From positions 62,001-126,000 of the forward strand of contig NZ_RCMB01000018.1 in assembly GCF_011319465.1 (NCBI RefSeq): 64,000 bases of DNA, read 5' to 3'. A program made the position numbers and the translations under genes. Positions 54,485-63,994 of this stretch are shown piece by piece. The stretch is from Candidatus Nitrosotalea sp. TS (lineage in GTDB: Archaea > Thermoproteota > Nitrososphaeria > Nitrososphaerales > Nitrosopumilaceae). The notes below the pieces were generated by a model that saw only the letters and a program-made list of their open reading frames with translations, did not search any database and was not told the origin of the DNA. How positions within the stretch are numbered: the stretch's first letter is position 1; the number at the start of each line of letters is the position of its first letter.

Positions 54485-55111
54485 TTAGTGAAAGCGTCTT
54501 TCCCCTGTTACAATATAGTTCGCAGATTCACCCATGAATGCTGCATGATCAGCAATTCTTTCCAAGTATCTGAGGACTAGCGCATCTGCCAAGGCACACT
54601 TTACATTGTTGGAATTTATCAGCATTGGAAGATGTTTGTTGTAGTACTTGTCCACCAAGTCTTCATCTGTTCTGAGTTGTTTTGCCTTTTCCAAGTCCAA
54701 GGTTGCAAAGCATTCCACTGCCAGATTTATCATGTGTTTTATCTCGCCCGAAAGAGTGTAGATGACCTCGTTTCTGCATTCTGAAAGATCGCCGAACATG
54801 TCTCTTACTGCTGCAATATCGTATGCATATCTGCCAAAGCGAGTAAAACCATAGGAGACCTCTATGCAGGACCTAATCAATCTAAAGTCGCTTGCAACCG
54901 GTTGATACCTTAGCATCATGTCAAATGTCAAGTCACCCACTTCATCATACAGACTCATTATCTCTTGGGAAATCTTGTGTACTTCGTGGCGCACATTTTT
55001 TCCTTCAAGGTAAGAGTCTAATGCCATGTTTATGCATTCAAGGGATAACGAACCCATCTTTTCCATCAAAAATGAAAGTTTTTCCAGATGGGGATCTATC
55101 AGCCGGGTCAA
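54485..55111 (-). CDS. phoU: PhoU-type phosphate regulator
   Basis: 208 aa, two PhoU helical bundles. Acidic metal-binding patterns: LYDEVGDLTFDMMLRYQPVA and DEDLVDKYYNKHLPML, then YLERIADHAAFMGES. PhoU restrains Pst uptake through PstB and, in bacteria, PhoR. One base after the pstB stop, so last gene of the pst operon. Confidence 0.92.
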   Translation of the reverse strand: MTRLIDPHLEKLSFLMEKMGSLSLECINMALDSYLEGKNVRHEVHKISQEIMSLYDEVGDLTFDMMLRYQPVASDFRLIRSCIEVSYGFTRFGRYAYDIAAVRDMFGDLSECRNEVIYTLSGEIKHMINLAVECFATLDLEKAKQLRTDEDLVDKYYNKHLPMLINSNNVKCALADALVLRYLERIADHAAFMGESANYIVTGERRFH

Positions 55112-55918
55112 CTAGCCAAACTGCCCCTGGACATACTTGGCCGTGATCTCGTTTCTTGGATTCTCAAAGATTTGTTTTGTCTCTCCAAACTCAACCAAAT
55201 CTCCCAGATACATAAAACCGGTATAATCAGACACTCTCACAGCTTGCTGCATGTTATGAGTTACTATGATTATGGTGTATTCTTTTTTTAGTTCATTTAT
55301 CATTTCTTCAATCTTCTGAGTAGCAATTGGATCAAGTGCAGATGCAGGCTCGTCCATCAAGAGAACTTCAGGTTGTATGGCAAGGGCGCGTGCAATGCAG
55401 AGGCGTTGCTGCTGTCCTCCTGAAAGGCTCATTCCAGGCTTTTTCAGATCATGCTTTACCTCATCCCAGAGGTATACCATCTCCAGACATCCCTGTACTA
55501 TTTGGTCCGTGATCTTTTTGTCTTTTACACCATTTAATTTTAGTCCTGCAGCTACATTATCATAAATTGACATTGTGGGAAATGGATTTGGTTTTTGGAA
55601 TACCATTCCTATCTTTCTTCTGTGGATGATGGCATCTTCTCTATTCGAATACAGATCTTGGCCATCCAGTAGGACCCTGCCTGTCACCTTGGCACTTTTT
55701 GTCAATTCATGCATTCTGTTAAGACAGCGAAGGAATGTAGTTTTTCCACATCCAGATGGTCCTATTAGTGCAGTAACTGCCCTATCCCTGAATTTCATGT
55801 TAACTTTCTTTACAGCTTCAATACCATTGTAGCTTGCAACAATGTTTTCTGCAATTAGCTTGTATTGCGGCTCTTCTGTAGCTTTCTGCGTGAACGGAGT
55901 TTTTGTAAGCATCTCCAT
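55112..55918 (-). CDS. pstB: Phosphate ABC transporter ATPase
   Basis: 268 aa from the ATG at 55918 (an open frame to 55960 would overlap pstA and is unlikely). Walker [17 protein letters not shown], the signature [18 protein letters not shown], Walker [14 protein letters not shown] and the His in [16 protein letters not shown]. Typical PstB length. Directly follows the pstA stop with 1-2 bp, precedes phoU by one base. Confidence 0.95.
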   Translation of the reverse strand: MEMLTKTPFTQKATEEPQYKLIAENIVASYNGIEAVKKVNMKFRDRAVTALIGPSGCGKTTFLRCLNRMHELTKSAKVTGRVLLDGQDLYSNREDAIIHRRKIGMVFQKPNPFPTMSIYDNVAAGLKLNGVKDKKITDQIVQGCLEMVYLWDEVKHDLKKPGMSLSGGQQQRLCIARALAIQPEVLLMDEPASALDPIATQKIEEMINELKKEYTIIIVTHNMQQAVRVSDYTGFMYLGDLVEFGETKQIFENPRNEITAKYVQGQFG

Positions 55919-55919
55919 T

Positions 55920-56834
55920 TTATCTACCTGCTGTGATTCTAAATCTGCCACCCCCTCCACGTTTGCGCAAGAACAAGTATCTTACTCCTACATTCAATGA
56001 AAGTATTATCAATATCAAAATTAATGCGCCTCCCCATCCTTGAGCTGTTGCACTGTCATAAGGAAGATTTGCAAGTCGGTAGATTCTAAGCGGTAAAGCA
56101 TCCATCGGTTGATCAAAACCTGAAAAAAAGTCATCATTACCAAGGATTGTAAATATTAGAGGAGCTGTCTCGCCTGCTACTCTTGCTACAGATAGCATGA
56201 TTCCCGTGATCAGTCCACTTTTTGCACTTGTTAGCAAAATTCTAAGTATTATTACCGATCTTTTGATTCCAAGTGCATATCCTGCCTCCCTGTATGTCAC
56301 TGGAACAAGCTTGAGCGATTCTTCAGTTGTTCTTGTTATAACTGGCAACATTATGACTGAGAGTGCAAACATTCCTGCAACGATAGAAAAGTAACCAAAC
56401 GTAAGTACTATAACCGCAAATGCAAAAAGTCCTATTACAATAGTTGGAAATTCCGCCAAGACATCGTTGAAAAATCTTATCATGTTTCCATATCTGTTGT
56501 TGCCATACTCTGAAAGGAAGATGCCCCCCAAGACCCCAACTGGAACTCCAATTAAGCTTGACATGCCAATTAACATCAACGTCCCTTGAATCGCAGGGCC
56601 AATTCCACCAGGATCAGCTGATCCAACTGCACCAGGCGGGGCAGTAAGGAATTCTATGCTCAGTACTGGAACTCCATTTCTTACAATTTCAAGAATAATG
56701 CTTCCTAGAGGGACTATGGCTAGCAGAACACAGCCAAATACAATTCCCTTCACTATCTTATCAGTAACTAGCCTGCTTGAGATGTTGTTTCTAAAGTGCT
56801 TTCTGAATTCTGCTCGTTGCTCTATTGTAATCAT
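55920..56834 (-). CDS. pstA: Phosphate ABC transporter permease
   Basis: 304 aa, about six helices (first [19 protein letters not shown]). Core [11 protein letters not shown]-type loop, [20 protein letters not shown], then the EAA-like coupling motif [20 protein letters not shown] and [13 protein letters not shown]. Overlaps pstC by 4 bp. The tail ends in a basic loop [13 protein letters not shown]. Confidence 0.95.
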   Translation of the reverse strand: MITIEQRAEFRKHFRNNISSRLVTDKIVKGIVFGCVLLAIVPLGSIILEIVRNGVPVLSIEFLTAPPGAVGSADPGGIGPAIQGTLMLIGMSSLIGVPVGVLGGIFLSEYGNNRYGNMIRFFNDVLAEFPTIVIGLFAFAVIVLTFGYFSIVAGMFALSVIMLPVITRTTEESLKLVPVTYREAGYALGIKRSVIILRILLTSAKSGLITGIMLSVARVAGETAPLIFTILGNDDFFSGFDQPMDALPLRIYRLANLPYDSATAQGWGGALILILIILSLNVGVRYLFLRKRGGGGRFRITAGR

Positions 56835-57802
56835 GCTAGAATTGCTCCTTGGTGCGTTTTTAGTACTCTAGAAACTAGGAGTTGGGCAACTATGTTTATG
56901 GTTATTGCAATAGCAAAAAGTATCAATCCACATCCAATTAGTGCTGCCATGTGAAGACTTCCGCTGGCGGCTTCTGGAAATTCATTTGCAATTATACTTG
57001 ACAATGTCTGGCCGGGTGAGAACAAGGATGATGGAAACGCGCCTTGTCCTGTGGCATTTCCAATTAACATTGTAATAGCCATGGTCTCTCCCACAGCTCT
57101 TCCAAGTCCAAGTATTGATGCGCCAACAAGACCGGACTTTGAATACGGGACTACAGCCATCTTGAATACTTCCCATTTTGTTGCGCCTAGCATGTATGCG
57201 GCCTCTCTCTGACTTTGCGGTACTGCAATCATGATCTCTCGCGAGATCGATGCTATTGTTGGAATTATCATAATAGCAAGTACTACACTTGCAGTGAAGA
57301 TATCAAGTCCAAATGGAGTTCCTGAGAAGATAGCCAAACACTTCCACCCAAAGCATTGTTAAGCGGAGTTTCAACCCAATTCAAAAGATAATTCCTAAAC
57401 ACAAACAGTCCCCATAAACCGTAAATTATACTTGGAACAGCTGCTAGCAATTCAATTATAAACGAGAGTGCGGAACGCAGAAATTTTGGAGCAAGCTCAG
57501 ACAGAAACATTGCAATGCCTATGCTTATTGGCACTCCGATCAGCATGGCAAGCCCTGCAGTCACAAACGTACCTACAATGTAGGGCGCTGCACCATATGA
57601 CTCGCTGCCCTCTACAGCATTCCAGTCAGATCCAGTCAGAAAAGAGATCCCTTCTTGGGCCCATATTTGATACGAGTTGGTAGTTAGCTGGATTACGATC
57701 AGAACTACTATTGCCAGAACATAAGTGGCAGCAATTGCAGCCCCGATCTTGAAAACCTTGTCAAATATTGGGAGAGCCTCCTTTTAGTGTAACAGTTTCC
57801 AT
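56831..57802 (-). CDS. pstC: Phosphate ABC transporter permease (two frameshifts)
   Basis: 323 aa after repair. The ATG at 57802 gives METVTLK; an extra base near 57780 hides the continuation EALPIFDKVFKIGAAIAATY, then GTFVTAGLAMLIGVPISIGI. One base is missing near 57343-57345, after WVETPLNNALGG; the repaired frame goes on CLAIFSGTPFGLDIFTASVV and then EIMIAVPQSQREAAYMLGAT, the coupling loop. Start of the operon pstC-A-B-phoU. TATA element and conserved 25-bp motif upstream. Confidence 0.9.
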
Positions 57803-57845
57803 CAAATACAATTTGTCTGATCTCAGATGCAAATATCAGAAGTTC

Positions 57846-57890
57846 GACCATGATTTCTTAAGTTTCATATTTGAATATAGATCTATATAG
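57846..57890. promoter_or_regulatory. Candidate Pho element and TATA, pstC/AbrB-PhoU intergenic
   Basis: A 25-bp element at 57846-57870 begins GACCATGATTTCTTA and ends TTTCATAT; it recurs at 62104-62128 with 23 of 25 identities. TATAGATCTATA (57876-57887, a perfect palindrome) and CTATATAG (57883-57890) follow. The site is 44 bp before pstC on one side and 54 bp before the AbrB-PhoU gene on the other, so it could drive both. Confidence 0.6.
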
Positions 57891-57943
57891 CACTACATAG
57901 AACGCGGTCACAACCGCTTTAATTATATCTATTATAGAGACAG

Positions 57944-58995
57944 ATGTTGGCAGAGCTACTAAATGAAAAAGAAGTACGAAAGCTGCAGCTCGTTGGAGGA
58001 TCTACTTACGTGCTCTCGCTTCCTAAGAAATGGATTGATGAATTAAATCTCAAAACCGGCGATCCAGTCTCCATTGTAAAAAATGTTAACAGATCTCTTT
58101 CTATTTTACCAACAGGAGGTTCCAAGTCACCCAAGATAGCAAAATCAAAAACTATTATCAGTCAAAAAGAACCAGTCGAATCCATTCAACGAAAGGTCAT
58201 AGCAATGTATCTGGCAGGTTATCAAATAATTGAGATCCAATCAAAAGGCGGAAGGATTCAGCTTGAACACAAGCAGGCAATAAGGGATCTTGTAAGAAGA
58301 AACATGATCGGCACAGAAATTGTAGAATCAACTCCAGAATCCATAACTATTCAAATCTTGACTAGCCTGCCTGAGCTTTCAATAAGTGATGCACTCAAGC
58401 GCATGTTTTTGCTGACAACTACAATGCACAGACAAGCAATTGACGCCTTGAAGGAAATGGACACTGAGCTTGGAGAAGAAATTACCCATTTGGATGACGA
58501 GGTTGATCGCTTTAGCTTGTACATACTGCGAAATCTTACCCTTGCAGTAGAGCATGAAAGAGTACTGCGCGATATTGGACTGAAAAAGCCTCTGACTGCA
58601 TCAGTTACAGAATAGTGGTCAAGTCAATAGAAAGGGTTGCAGACCATGCAGTCTCAATAGCAAGCAGGGTAAAGTTCCTCAAATCCACGCTGGAACCTGC
58701 CCTTTTGCAAAAGATTACAAAGCTTAGCGAGGAATCTCTTAAAGTTTTTGAAGATTCAATTTCTGCCCTAAACAAAAGAGATTATGTACTGGCAGACGCA
58801 GTTGCGTCAAATGCAAAAAGAATAGCAGTGAAAGAAAAAGAGTTCACAGACAGCCTAGAAGAATCCAAAAAGTACAGCAGCGTGATAAAGTTCGTCTTGG
58901 AAGACATTCGCAGAACGGCTGAATACTCTAGTGATATTGGGGAAGCGGTAATTAACGAAACTGTGCAGGACGTGATCTCAGATAATGTCTCATAG
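57944..58995 (+). CDS. AbrB-PhoU phosphate regulator (frameshifted)
   Basis: 350 aa after repair. AbrB/SpoVT domain at the start (EVRKLQLVGGSTYVLSLPKK), then PhoU-like bundles (LDDEVDRFSLYILRNLTLAV). A missing base near 58590 ends the frame at SVTE*; repaired, it reads DCISYRIVVKSIERVADHAV and continues to NETVQDVISDNVS. Divergent from pstC with 141 bp between starts and the shared Pho-element candidate. A DNA-binding phosphate sensor is likely, in place of bacterial PhoB/PhoR. Confidence 0.88.
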
Positions 58996-59092
58996 CTGTC
59001 ATATGCCACAAGTTATCTGTTGTACTAGATGTTAATTTCCATCATGACAGTTCAAATTAGTAAATTACATACTTGATACCTAAGATGATACT

Positions 59093-59911
59093 ATGGAACC
59101 AGGACAAATAATCTATCCCGAAAAGAAACTTTTGCTTGAAAAATTTAAAAAAATTATCAAGACATTTACTAAAAAATTAGATGATTATATCAAAAACCCA
59201 AGCGAGGACAATATTCATGATATTCGAATAGCAATCAGGCGAATGGAGTCAGTTTACAGGATCTTGCCCAAGAAAATTAGAAAACATGAGGATTTACAGA
59301 ACTATGTAAAACAAGCTAAAGCTCTATTCAAGATTAATACGCAAATAAGAGATTTTGACATTATTTGTGTCAAATTAGAGAAACTGCATTCCGTTCAATT
59401 TGGCAAGATCATAAATTCCATAAAGAATAAACGAAAACATCAGCTAAGCGCAGGACACGAGCTAGCTTTAAAATTAAAAACAGTTTTGCCTCCCAAATTA
59501 AAAGAAAAGGATGTCATAGAGTCAAAGTTACGTAAAAGATTTCAAAAAATTGTATCGGGGCTGGTTGCTGAAATGGAACGCGATATTCCCCTTGTCCTAA
59601 ATGATGATAAAAAAATAGAAGAGATTCATGAGCTAAGAAAGGATTTTAAAAAATTGCGCTATTCAATTGAATTAACTTCTAGCAAGACAGATTCTTTAAA
59701 ATCGATTAAGAGTTTGAAAAAAATTCAGGATGAGCTGGGCTCAATTCATGACAGTGACATGTTCTTGGATTATTTGAGAGGTATGAAGGGATCAGGCAAA
59801 CTGGCAGAAGCAATAAGAGAGGAAATGCATGAGAGAAGGGAAAAATATCAAAAATTTGTCCAAGTATTCAAAGATGAAGGATTTGACGATCCCAAAAAAT
59901 TGATTCTATAA
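59093..59911 (+). CDS. CHAD-domain protein (polyphosphate-binding)
   Basis: 272 aa. Conserved histidines and basic residues of the CHAD helices: NIHDIRIAIRRMESVYRILP, KALFKINTQIRDFDIICVKL, IHELRKDFKKLRYSIEL and QDELGSIHDSDMFLDYLRG. CHAD domains bind polyphosphate granules. It overlaps the end of the convergent Ppx gene by 6 bp and lies between AbrB-PhoU and Ppx, which fits polyphosphate metabolism. Confidence 0.9.
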   Translation: MEPGQIIYPEKKLLLEKFKKIIKTFTKKLDDYIKNPSEDNIHDIRIAIRRMESVYRILPKKIRKHEDLQNYVKQAKALFKINTQIRDFDIICVKLEKLHSVQFGKIINSIKNKRKHQLSAGHELALKLKTVLPPKLKEKDVIESKLRKRFQKIVSGLVAEMERDIPLVLNDDKKIEEIHELRKDFKKLRYSIELTSSKTDSLKSIKSLKKIQDELGSIHDSDMFLDYLRGMKGSGKLAEAIREEMHERREKYQKFVQVFKDEGFDDPKKLIL

Positions 59912-61414
59912 TTCCAGAACAGAGTTTTGCACGTTCTGATTGTCTCTTGACATGCAAATTACATGCGTATCAAATGCATTTTCAAATTTATTCAATGTAT
60001 TCCTGAGCAACATCTTTGGCAACAGTTTCGATTGCGTGACATGCAGTTCCATTATTCCATCGGTGTAGCGTTTCAATTCTAGCTTTGATTTTGTCTGTTC
60101 CAAAACTTGTAACAATACAATCAACGACGAGATTTTTCTTATTGTGGATTTGTCATTTTGAGACAGAATTGACTTGTATCTTGCAAATAACCATTCTGAT
60201 GTTTTTACATGTCTTGTATGAACCAGAGCCAGCCCTAGAACCAATTGATTTGCATGACTAATCGCCATGTCCTCATCCATTATGGAATAAAACAAGCTTT
60301 GTGGATTGTTAAATGATAGTTTTTCAGATATTTTCTTTTCTGCGTATGAAAGAATTTCGAGTTCATGTTTATTTAATAGCTTGGAGGAGATCAGGCTGTC
60401 AACAAAGTTCTTGGTATGTTTGTATGGCTGAAACGAGATCTTGGATCCTATTGTTTGACGAATTTGCTCTGCTGTGATATTTTTTGAGTGATACGCCTTT
60501 GGGTTTTCAAGAAATATAGAAAGTGCCCCTTCCCTTAGACCATGATTGCTAACGCATAGATTGTTAAAGCCAAATTTCTCCATTAGCATATCTATCACAC
60601 AGGAGCCTGCCACTATTGTTTCGGCCCTGCTAGAACCAATAACTGAGATCTTTTCCATGTCATCATATTTCATCTTGTAGAGTTGTTTTGCAATAGAGCT
60701 GACAAACTTGGAATTCATGATGTAATTGTGCATCTTATCCAACGGATATTTTGAGACTTTTTGATCATATCTTGCCAATGCCCTCAAGACGCCCCCAACG
60801 CCGACAAGCTTTGTGTCTTTACCAAGGCCCATTTCCTTTCTCTCGGGAAGAAGGCTCCAGATGAATCGCTTCATGTTTTTGTAGTTTTTTTCACTGAATC
60901 CTCTGTCTTCACCATCAAATTGCTGTGTTAATCTCAGGGCTCCCAGAGGCAAGGATATCACCTTTCTTATCTTGAATCCCTCGGCGTGGACTATCTCTAG
61001 ACTGCCCCCTCCTATATCGAAGAATAGCACATCTGGAATTTGAAGAGATTTGATGGCCCCCACATAGGAGTACAGCGCTTCCTCTTTTTCAGAAAGCACC
61101 TTGAATCGAAATCCGGCCTCTCTGTAAACTTCATCAAGAAATTCATCCTTGTTGCTTGCTTCCCTTACTGCACTTGTGGCTAGCGGTAAAACAGATTTTA
61201 TTGGCTGCAACTGGATTATGTCTCTGAACAACTTTAAGGTTTCAATTGCACGAAACATTGGCTTTTTGCCCAGTTTTCCTTTTTCGTCCAATCCTTCACC
61301 GAGCTTAACTTTGATTCCTTCTTGCTGAGAAACGTCAAACAGGTCATCATCTTTTACATTATACGTAACTAACTTGGCAGAATTGTATCCCAGATCAATG
61401 ACTGATATTTTCAG
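59906..61414 (-). CDS. Exopolyphosphatase/guanosine pentaphosphatase family (Ppx/GppA)
   Basis: About 502 aa. An open frame upstream of the first conventional start (TTG, 61291) reads ISVIDLGYNSAKLVTYNVKD, the expected N-terminal phosphate-binding loop of Ppx. It begins with CTG at 61412-61414, just after a TAG. Later motifs: SAVREASNKDEFLDEVYREA, FFDIGGGSLEIVHAEGF, SLPLGALRLTQQF, and GSSRAETIVAGSCVIDM; the C-terminal half is helical (HD-like, YAEKKISEKLSFN). It releases phosphate from polyphosphate or ppGpp relatives; the former is likely beside CHAD. Confidence 0.88.
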   Translation of the reverse strand: MKISVIDLGYNSAKLVTYNVKDDDLFDVSQQEGIKVKLGEGLDEKGKLGKKPMFRAIETLKLFRDIIQLQPIKSVLPLATSAVREASNKDEFLDEVYREAGFRFKVLSEKEEALYSYVGAIKSLQIPDVLFFDIGGGSLEIVHAEGFKIRKVISLPLGALRLTQQFDGEDRGFSEKNYKNMKRFIWSLLPERKEMGLGKDTKLVGVGGVLRALARYDQKVSKYPLDKMHNYIMNSKFVSSIAKQLYKMKYDDMEKISVIGSSRAETIVAGSCVIDMLMEKFGFNNLCVSNHGLREGALSIFLENPKAYHSKNITAEQIRQTIGSKISFQPYKHTKNFVDSLISSKLLNKHELEILSYAEKKISEKLSFNNPQSLFYSIMDEDMAISHANQLVLGLALVHTRHVKTSEWLFARYKSILSQNDKSTIRKISSLIVLLQVLEQTKSKLELKRYTDGIMELHVTQSKLLPKMLLRNTLNKFENAFDTHVICMSRDNQNVQNSVLEL

Positions 61415-61506
61415 CTAGTATTACCTCGTTTCGATATAATCATATCACTATTAATCTAGACTAGATTGACATTTCTTTACCAAGTGAAAAACATAAGGTA
61501 CATGGA

Positions 61507-62004
61507 TCACTTGACAATTCTTTTCAGATGTTTTGGAGTAAATAGCCATCTCAATTCTCCCCTTAGTTTTGGAAGAATAGCTGTTACTCTAATTCGAGCA
61601 AATCCTGCCTTTTTCAAATCAATTCTGCATTCTCCTGAAGAGATTGTCTCTCCTATCAATTCACTCAGATATGGTTCATGTCCTACAAGTAGCACTGAAG
61701 AATCTTGTTTTAAATTGGAAAGTTTGTTGTAAAGTTGCAACTTGTTTCCTTCAGGCTTTAATTCATCCATCTCTTTGATTGGATTTTTGGACACAATAAT
61801 TTTTGAGACTAGTTCGGCTGTTTGTTTTGCTCGCAGCAGTGGACTAGTAAAGATATAATCAAATTCAATCCCGAGTTCTTTCATTCCCTTTGAGATGTCT
61901 TTGATTTCCTTCTCTCCATCAACTGTTAGAGTTCTTTTAGAGTCATCCTTGACAGTGGCAGAGCTCCTGCCTGCTTCCCCATGCCGTAAGATAAACAAAT
62001 CCAT
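61507..62004 (-). CDS. SixA-type phosphohistidine phosphatase
   Basis: 165 aa of the histidine phosphatase superfamily. Catalytic RHG: LFILRHGEAGRSS; a second His in LLVGHEPYLSEL; arginine pocket DYIFTSPLLRAKQTAELVSK. No signal peptide. SixA removes phosphate from phosphohistidine proteins; in this polyphosphate/phosphate setting it may act on a phosphorylated protein or small molecule. Divergent from the twin kinases. Confidence 0.87.
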   Translation of the reverse strand: MDLFILRHGEAGRSSATVKDDSKRTLTVDGEKEIKDISKGMKELGIEFDYIFTSPLLRAKQTAELVSKIIVSKNPIKEMDELKPEGNKLQLYNKLSNLKQDSSVLLVGHEPYLSELIGETISSGECRIDLKKAGFARIRVTAILPKLRGELRWLFTPKHLKRIVK

Positions 62005-62103
62005 GCTATACTACCAACTCATCTGTATCTGGAACTTTAACAAAAATCTCCAAGTCATGTTATCCATATGCACAGATAAAATTTAGCTGGATATCTAACA
62101 TGT

Positions 62104-62147
62104 GACCATGATTTCTTATCTTTCATATGCCTATGGAGACTATATAG
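62104..62147. promoter_or_regulatory. Second copy of the candidate Pho element, sixA/kinase intergenic
   Basis: 62104-62128 matches the element at 57846-57870 at 23 of 25 positions, and CTATATAG (62140-62147) follows, as before. It stands between the divergent sixA-like gene (start 62004) and the twin kinases (start 62247). Confidence 0.6.
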
Positions 62148-62246
62148 ATCAAGGTCATAATAGCAGTTGCAAACATACTTTACATTGTTGAAAAATTTGA
62201 GCGCGGCATACAAAATGAGTGTAAATAATGGAAGACCTAAAAATGG

Positions 62247-62963
62247 ATGGAGGATTACCAGATCGCCATGAAAACAGTAAAGCCATTGAAAATGGAAGGC
62301 AAGCTTATTGTTGTAGAGGGAATAGATGGCTCAGGCAAGTCAACCCAGATCCACCTTTTAGAAAAGTGGCTTGGCTACAAAGGAATCAATGTCTTCAAGT
62401 CAGAATGGAATTCTTCAGAGATGGTAAAAGAAATAACTTCAAAAGGAAAGAAAAAGGGACTGCTCACACCTACCACATTCAGCCTTTTGCATGCGACAGA
62501 TTTTGCAGACAGATATGAACGAAATATTTTACCTCTGCTTCGCGCAGGATATTTTGTACTTGCAGACAGATATGTCTACACTGCATTTGTAAGAGACATT
62601 GTAAGAGGCTGCAATCCAGATTGGGTCAGAAAGGTTTATGATTTTGCCATCAAGCCTGATTTGGCTTTCTACTTTAAAGTTCCAGTGGATATTGCAGTTG
62701 ATAGAATACTTGTAGGCCGTCCTAAACTAAAGTACTATGAGGCAGGAATGGATTTGAATTTGAGTAATGATCCCTATGAGAGCTATAGAATTTTCCAGGG
62801 AAGAATCATTGATCAGTATGATTCCATGGCAGAGCCAGAGGGCTTTACCATCATAGATGGCACGTTGAACATCGAAGAACAACAAAAAACTGTAAGAAAA
62901 ATGATCATGCCACTGCTTCCACACCAGACATCAAGCAAAAAAATAAGGAAAGTGAAGGCATGA
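62247..62963 (+). CDS. Thymidylate-kinase-like P-loop kinase, first of pair
   Basis: 238 aa. P-loop VVEGIDGSGKSTQIHLL, then a TMK-like lid/DR motif FVLADRYVYTAFVRDIVRGC and FAIKPDLAFYFKVPVDIAVD. It is longer than cellular TMK and has an N-terminal extension (MEDYQIAMKTVKPLKMEG) and a basic tail. The last 4 bp overlap the next gene (ATGA), so the pair is co-translated. A separate TMK gene exists at the left end of the window, so this is probably not the cell's dTMP kinase. Position inside the phosphate/polyphosphate island suggests another phosphoryl acceptor or polyphosphate donor; that is inference. Confidence 0.8.
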   Translation: MEDYQIAMKTVKPLKMEGKLIVVEGIDGSGKSTQIHLLEKWLGYKGINVFKSEWNSSEMVKEITSKGKKKGLLTPTTFSLLHATDFADRYERNILPLLRAGYFVLADRYVYTAFVRDIVRGCNPDWVRKVYDFAIKPDLAFYFKVPVDIAVDRILVGRPKLKYYEAGMDLNLSNDPYESYRIFQGRIIDQYDSMAEPEGFTIIDGTLNIEEQQKTVRKMIMPLLPHQTSSKKIRKVKA

Positions 62964-63688
62964 AACACAAACAAAGAGAGCTAGGCGGCAGGCCTGTTGA
63001 ATTTTACGGGCATGGGATAAACCATCTCCAAGATGTAGAAATCAAAGGCAGGTTGATTGTTATCGAAGGGCCAGATGCTTCAGGCAGAAGCACCCAGATT
63101 GAAAGAATTACTGCAAGATTAGAAGCTGATGGACATGCCGTCTTGAACACAGGACTGAAAAGATCAGAGCTTGTAAGCAAGGGAATTTTGGAGGCAAAGC
63201 AAGACTATGACCTTGGCAGGAAGACCCTGGCATTATTTTATGCTGCAGATTTTGCAGACCAATTTGAATACAAGATAATCCCTGCATTGCAAGCTGGCTA
63301 CATTGTACTTGCTGACAGATACATCTACACTTTGATAGCAAGAAATGTGGTGCGAGGCCTCGATAAGAGATGGTGCCACAATCTCTATGGTTTTGCCATA
63401 AAACCTGATCTGGTGTTTTATCTAGACGTAGAGCCTTCTGTCCTGATACATCGAGTATTTCAAAAGAACTTGTCCCTAGATCATTACGAGTCTGGAGCAG
63501 ACATTGGTCTCTCAAATGACATGTACGAGTCGTTTCTCATTTATCAAAGTAAGATTTCACGAGAATTTCATTTGATGCAGAAAAGATATGGCCTCATACC
63601 TATCAATGGTAACAGAACTGTTGCAGAAATTAACGCAGATCTGCAACATAGAATAGACCAGTTTCTTGACAAAGTAATGCATTCTTAG
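62960..63688 (+). CDS. Thymidylate-kinase-like P-loop kinase, second of pair
   Basis: 242 aa, paralogue of its upstream neighbour. P-loop VIEGPDASGRSTQIERI (Gly-Arg-Ser-Thr, with Arg in the place of the usual Lys), then YIVLADRYIYTLIARNVVRG and FAIKPDLVFYLDVEPSVLIH. It carries an N-terminal extension (RPVEFYGHGINHLQDVEIKG). The missing P-loop lysine suggests a weak or inactive partner, so the pair may work as a catalytic/regulatory heterodimer. Unusual and worth biochemistry. Confidence 0.8.
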   Translation: MKHKQRELGGRPVEFYGHGINHLQDVEIKGRLIVIEGPDASGRSTQIERITARLEADGHAVLNTGLKRSELVSKGILEAKQDYDLGRKTLALFYAADFADQFEYKIIPALQAGYIVLADRYIYTLIARNVVRGLDKRWCHNLYGFAIKPDLVFYLDVEPSVLIHRVFQKNLSLDHYESGADIGLSNDMYESFLIYQSKISREFHLMQKRYGLIPINGNRTVAEINADLQHRIDQFLDKVMHS

Positions 63689-63712
63689 TATCGCATATCA
63701 GTTAGGTTCGGT

Positions 63713-63994
63713 CTACTGGCATTCTAATTGCATATGGCTGAAAATTATTTCTGCAATTCCTTGTTGTATCACTGTTGGTTCTAGTACTGGTTTGCTGATA
63801 ACTATCAAAAGACAGTCGTATATCTGAAATGAAAATGCAGAGACCTTTTCTCTTTGCAAAATCAAGCCCTTGACTTTGCCAAATTCATCGTCATATTCCC
63901 CATTCATTGATGCCTGGAGTACAAACTCCATGAACAGCATTTCCCTCTTGTGTGGTGTTAGATCTTTGTTTACGCCATCATCTCTTGCAGCCAT
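63713..63994 (-). CDS. Conserved hypothetical protein
   Basis: 93 aa, complete in the window: ATG at 63992-63994. It reads MAARDDGVNKDLTPHKREML, FMEFVLQASMNGEYDDEFGK, VKGLILQREKVSAFSFQIYD, then CLLIVISKPVLEP. A helix plus beta strands; no known domain. It converges with the second kinase (24 bp between stops). Function unknown. Confidence 0.6.
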   Translation of the reverse strand: MAARDDGVNKDLTPHKREMLFMEFVLQASMNGEYDDEFGKVKGLILQREKVSAFSFQIYDCLLIVISKPVLEPTVIQQGIAEIIFSHMQLECQ

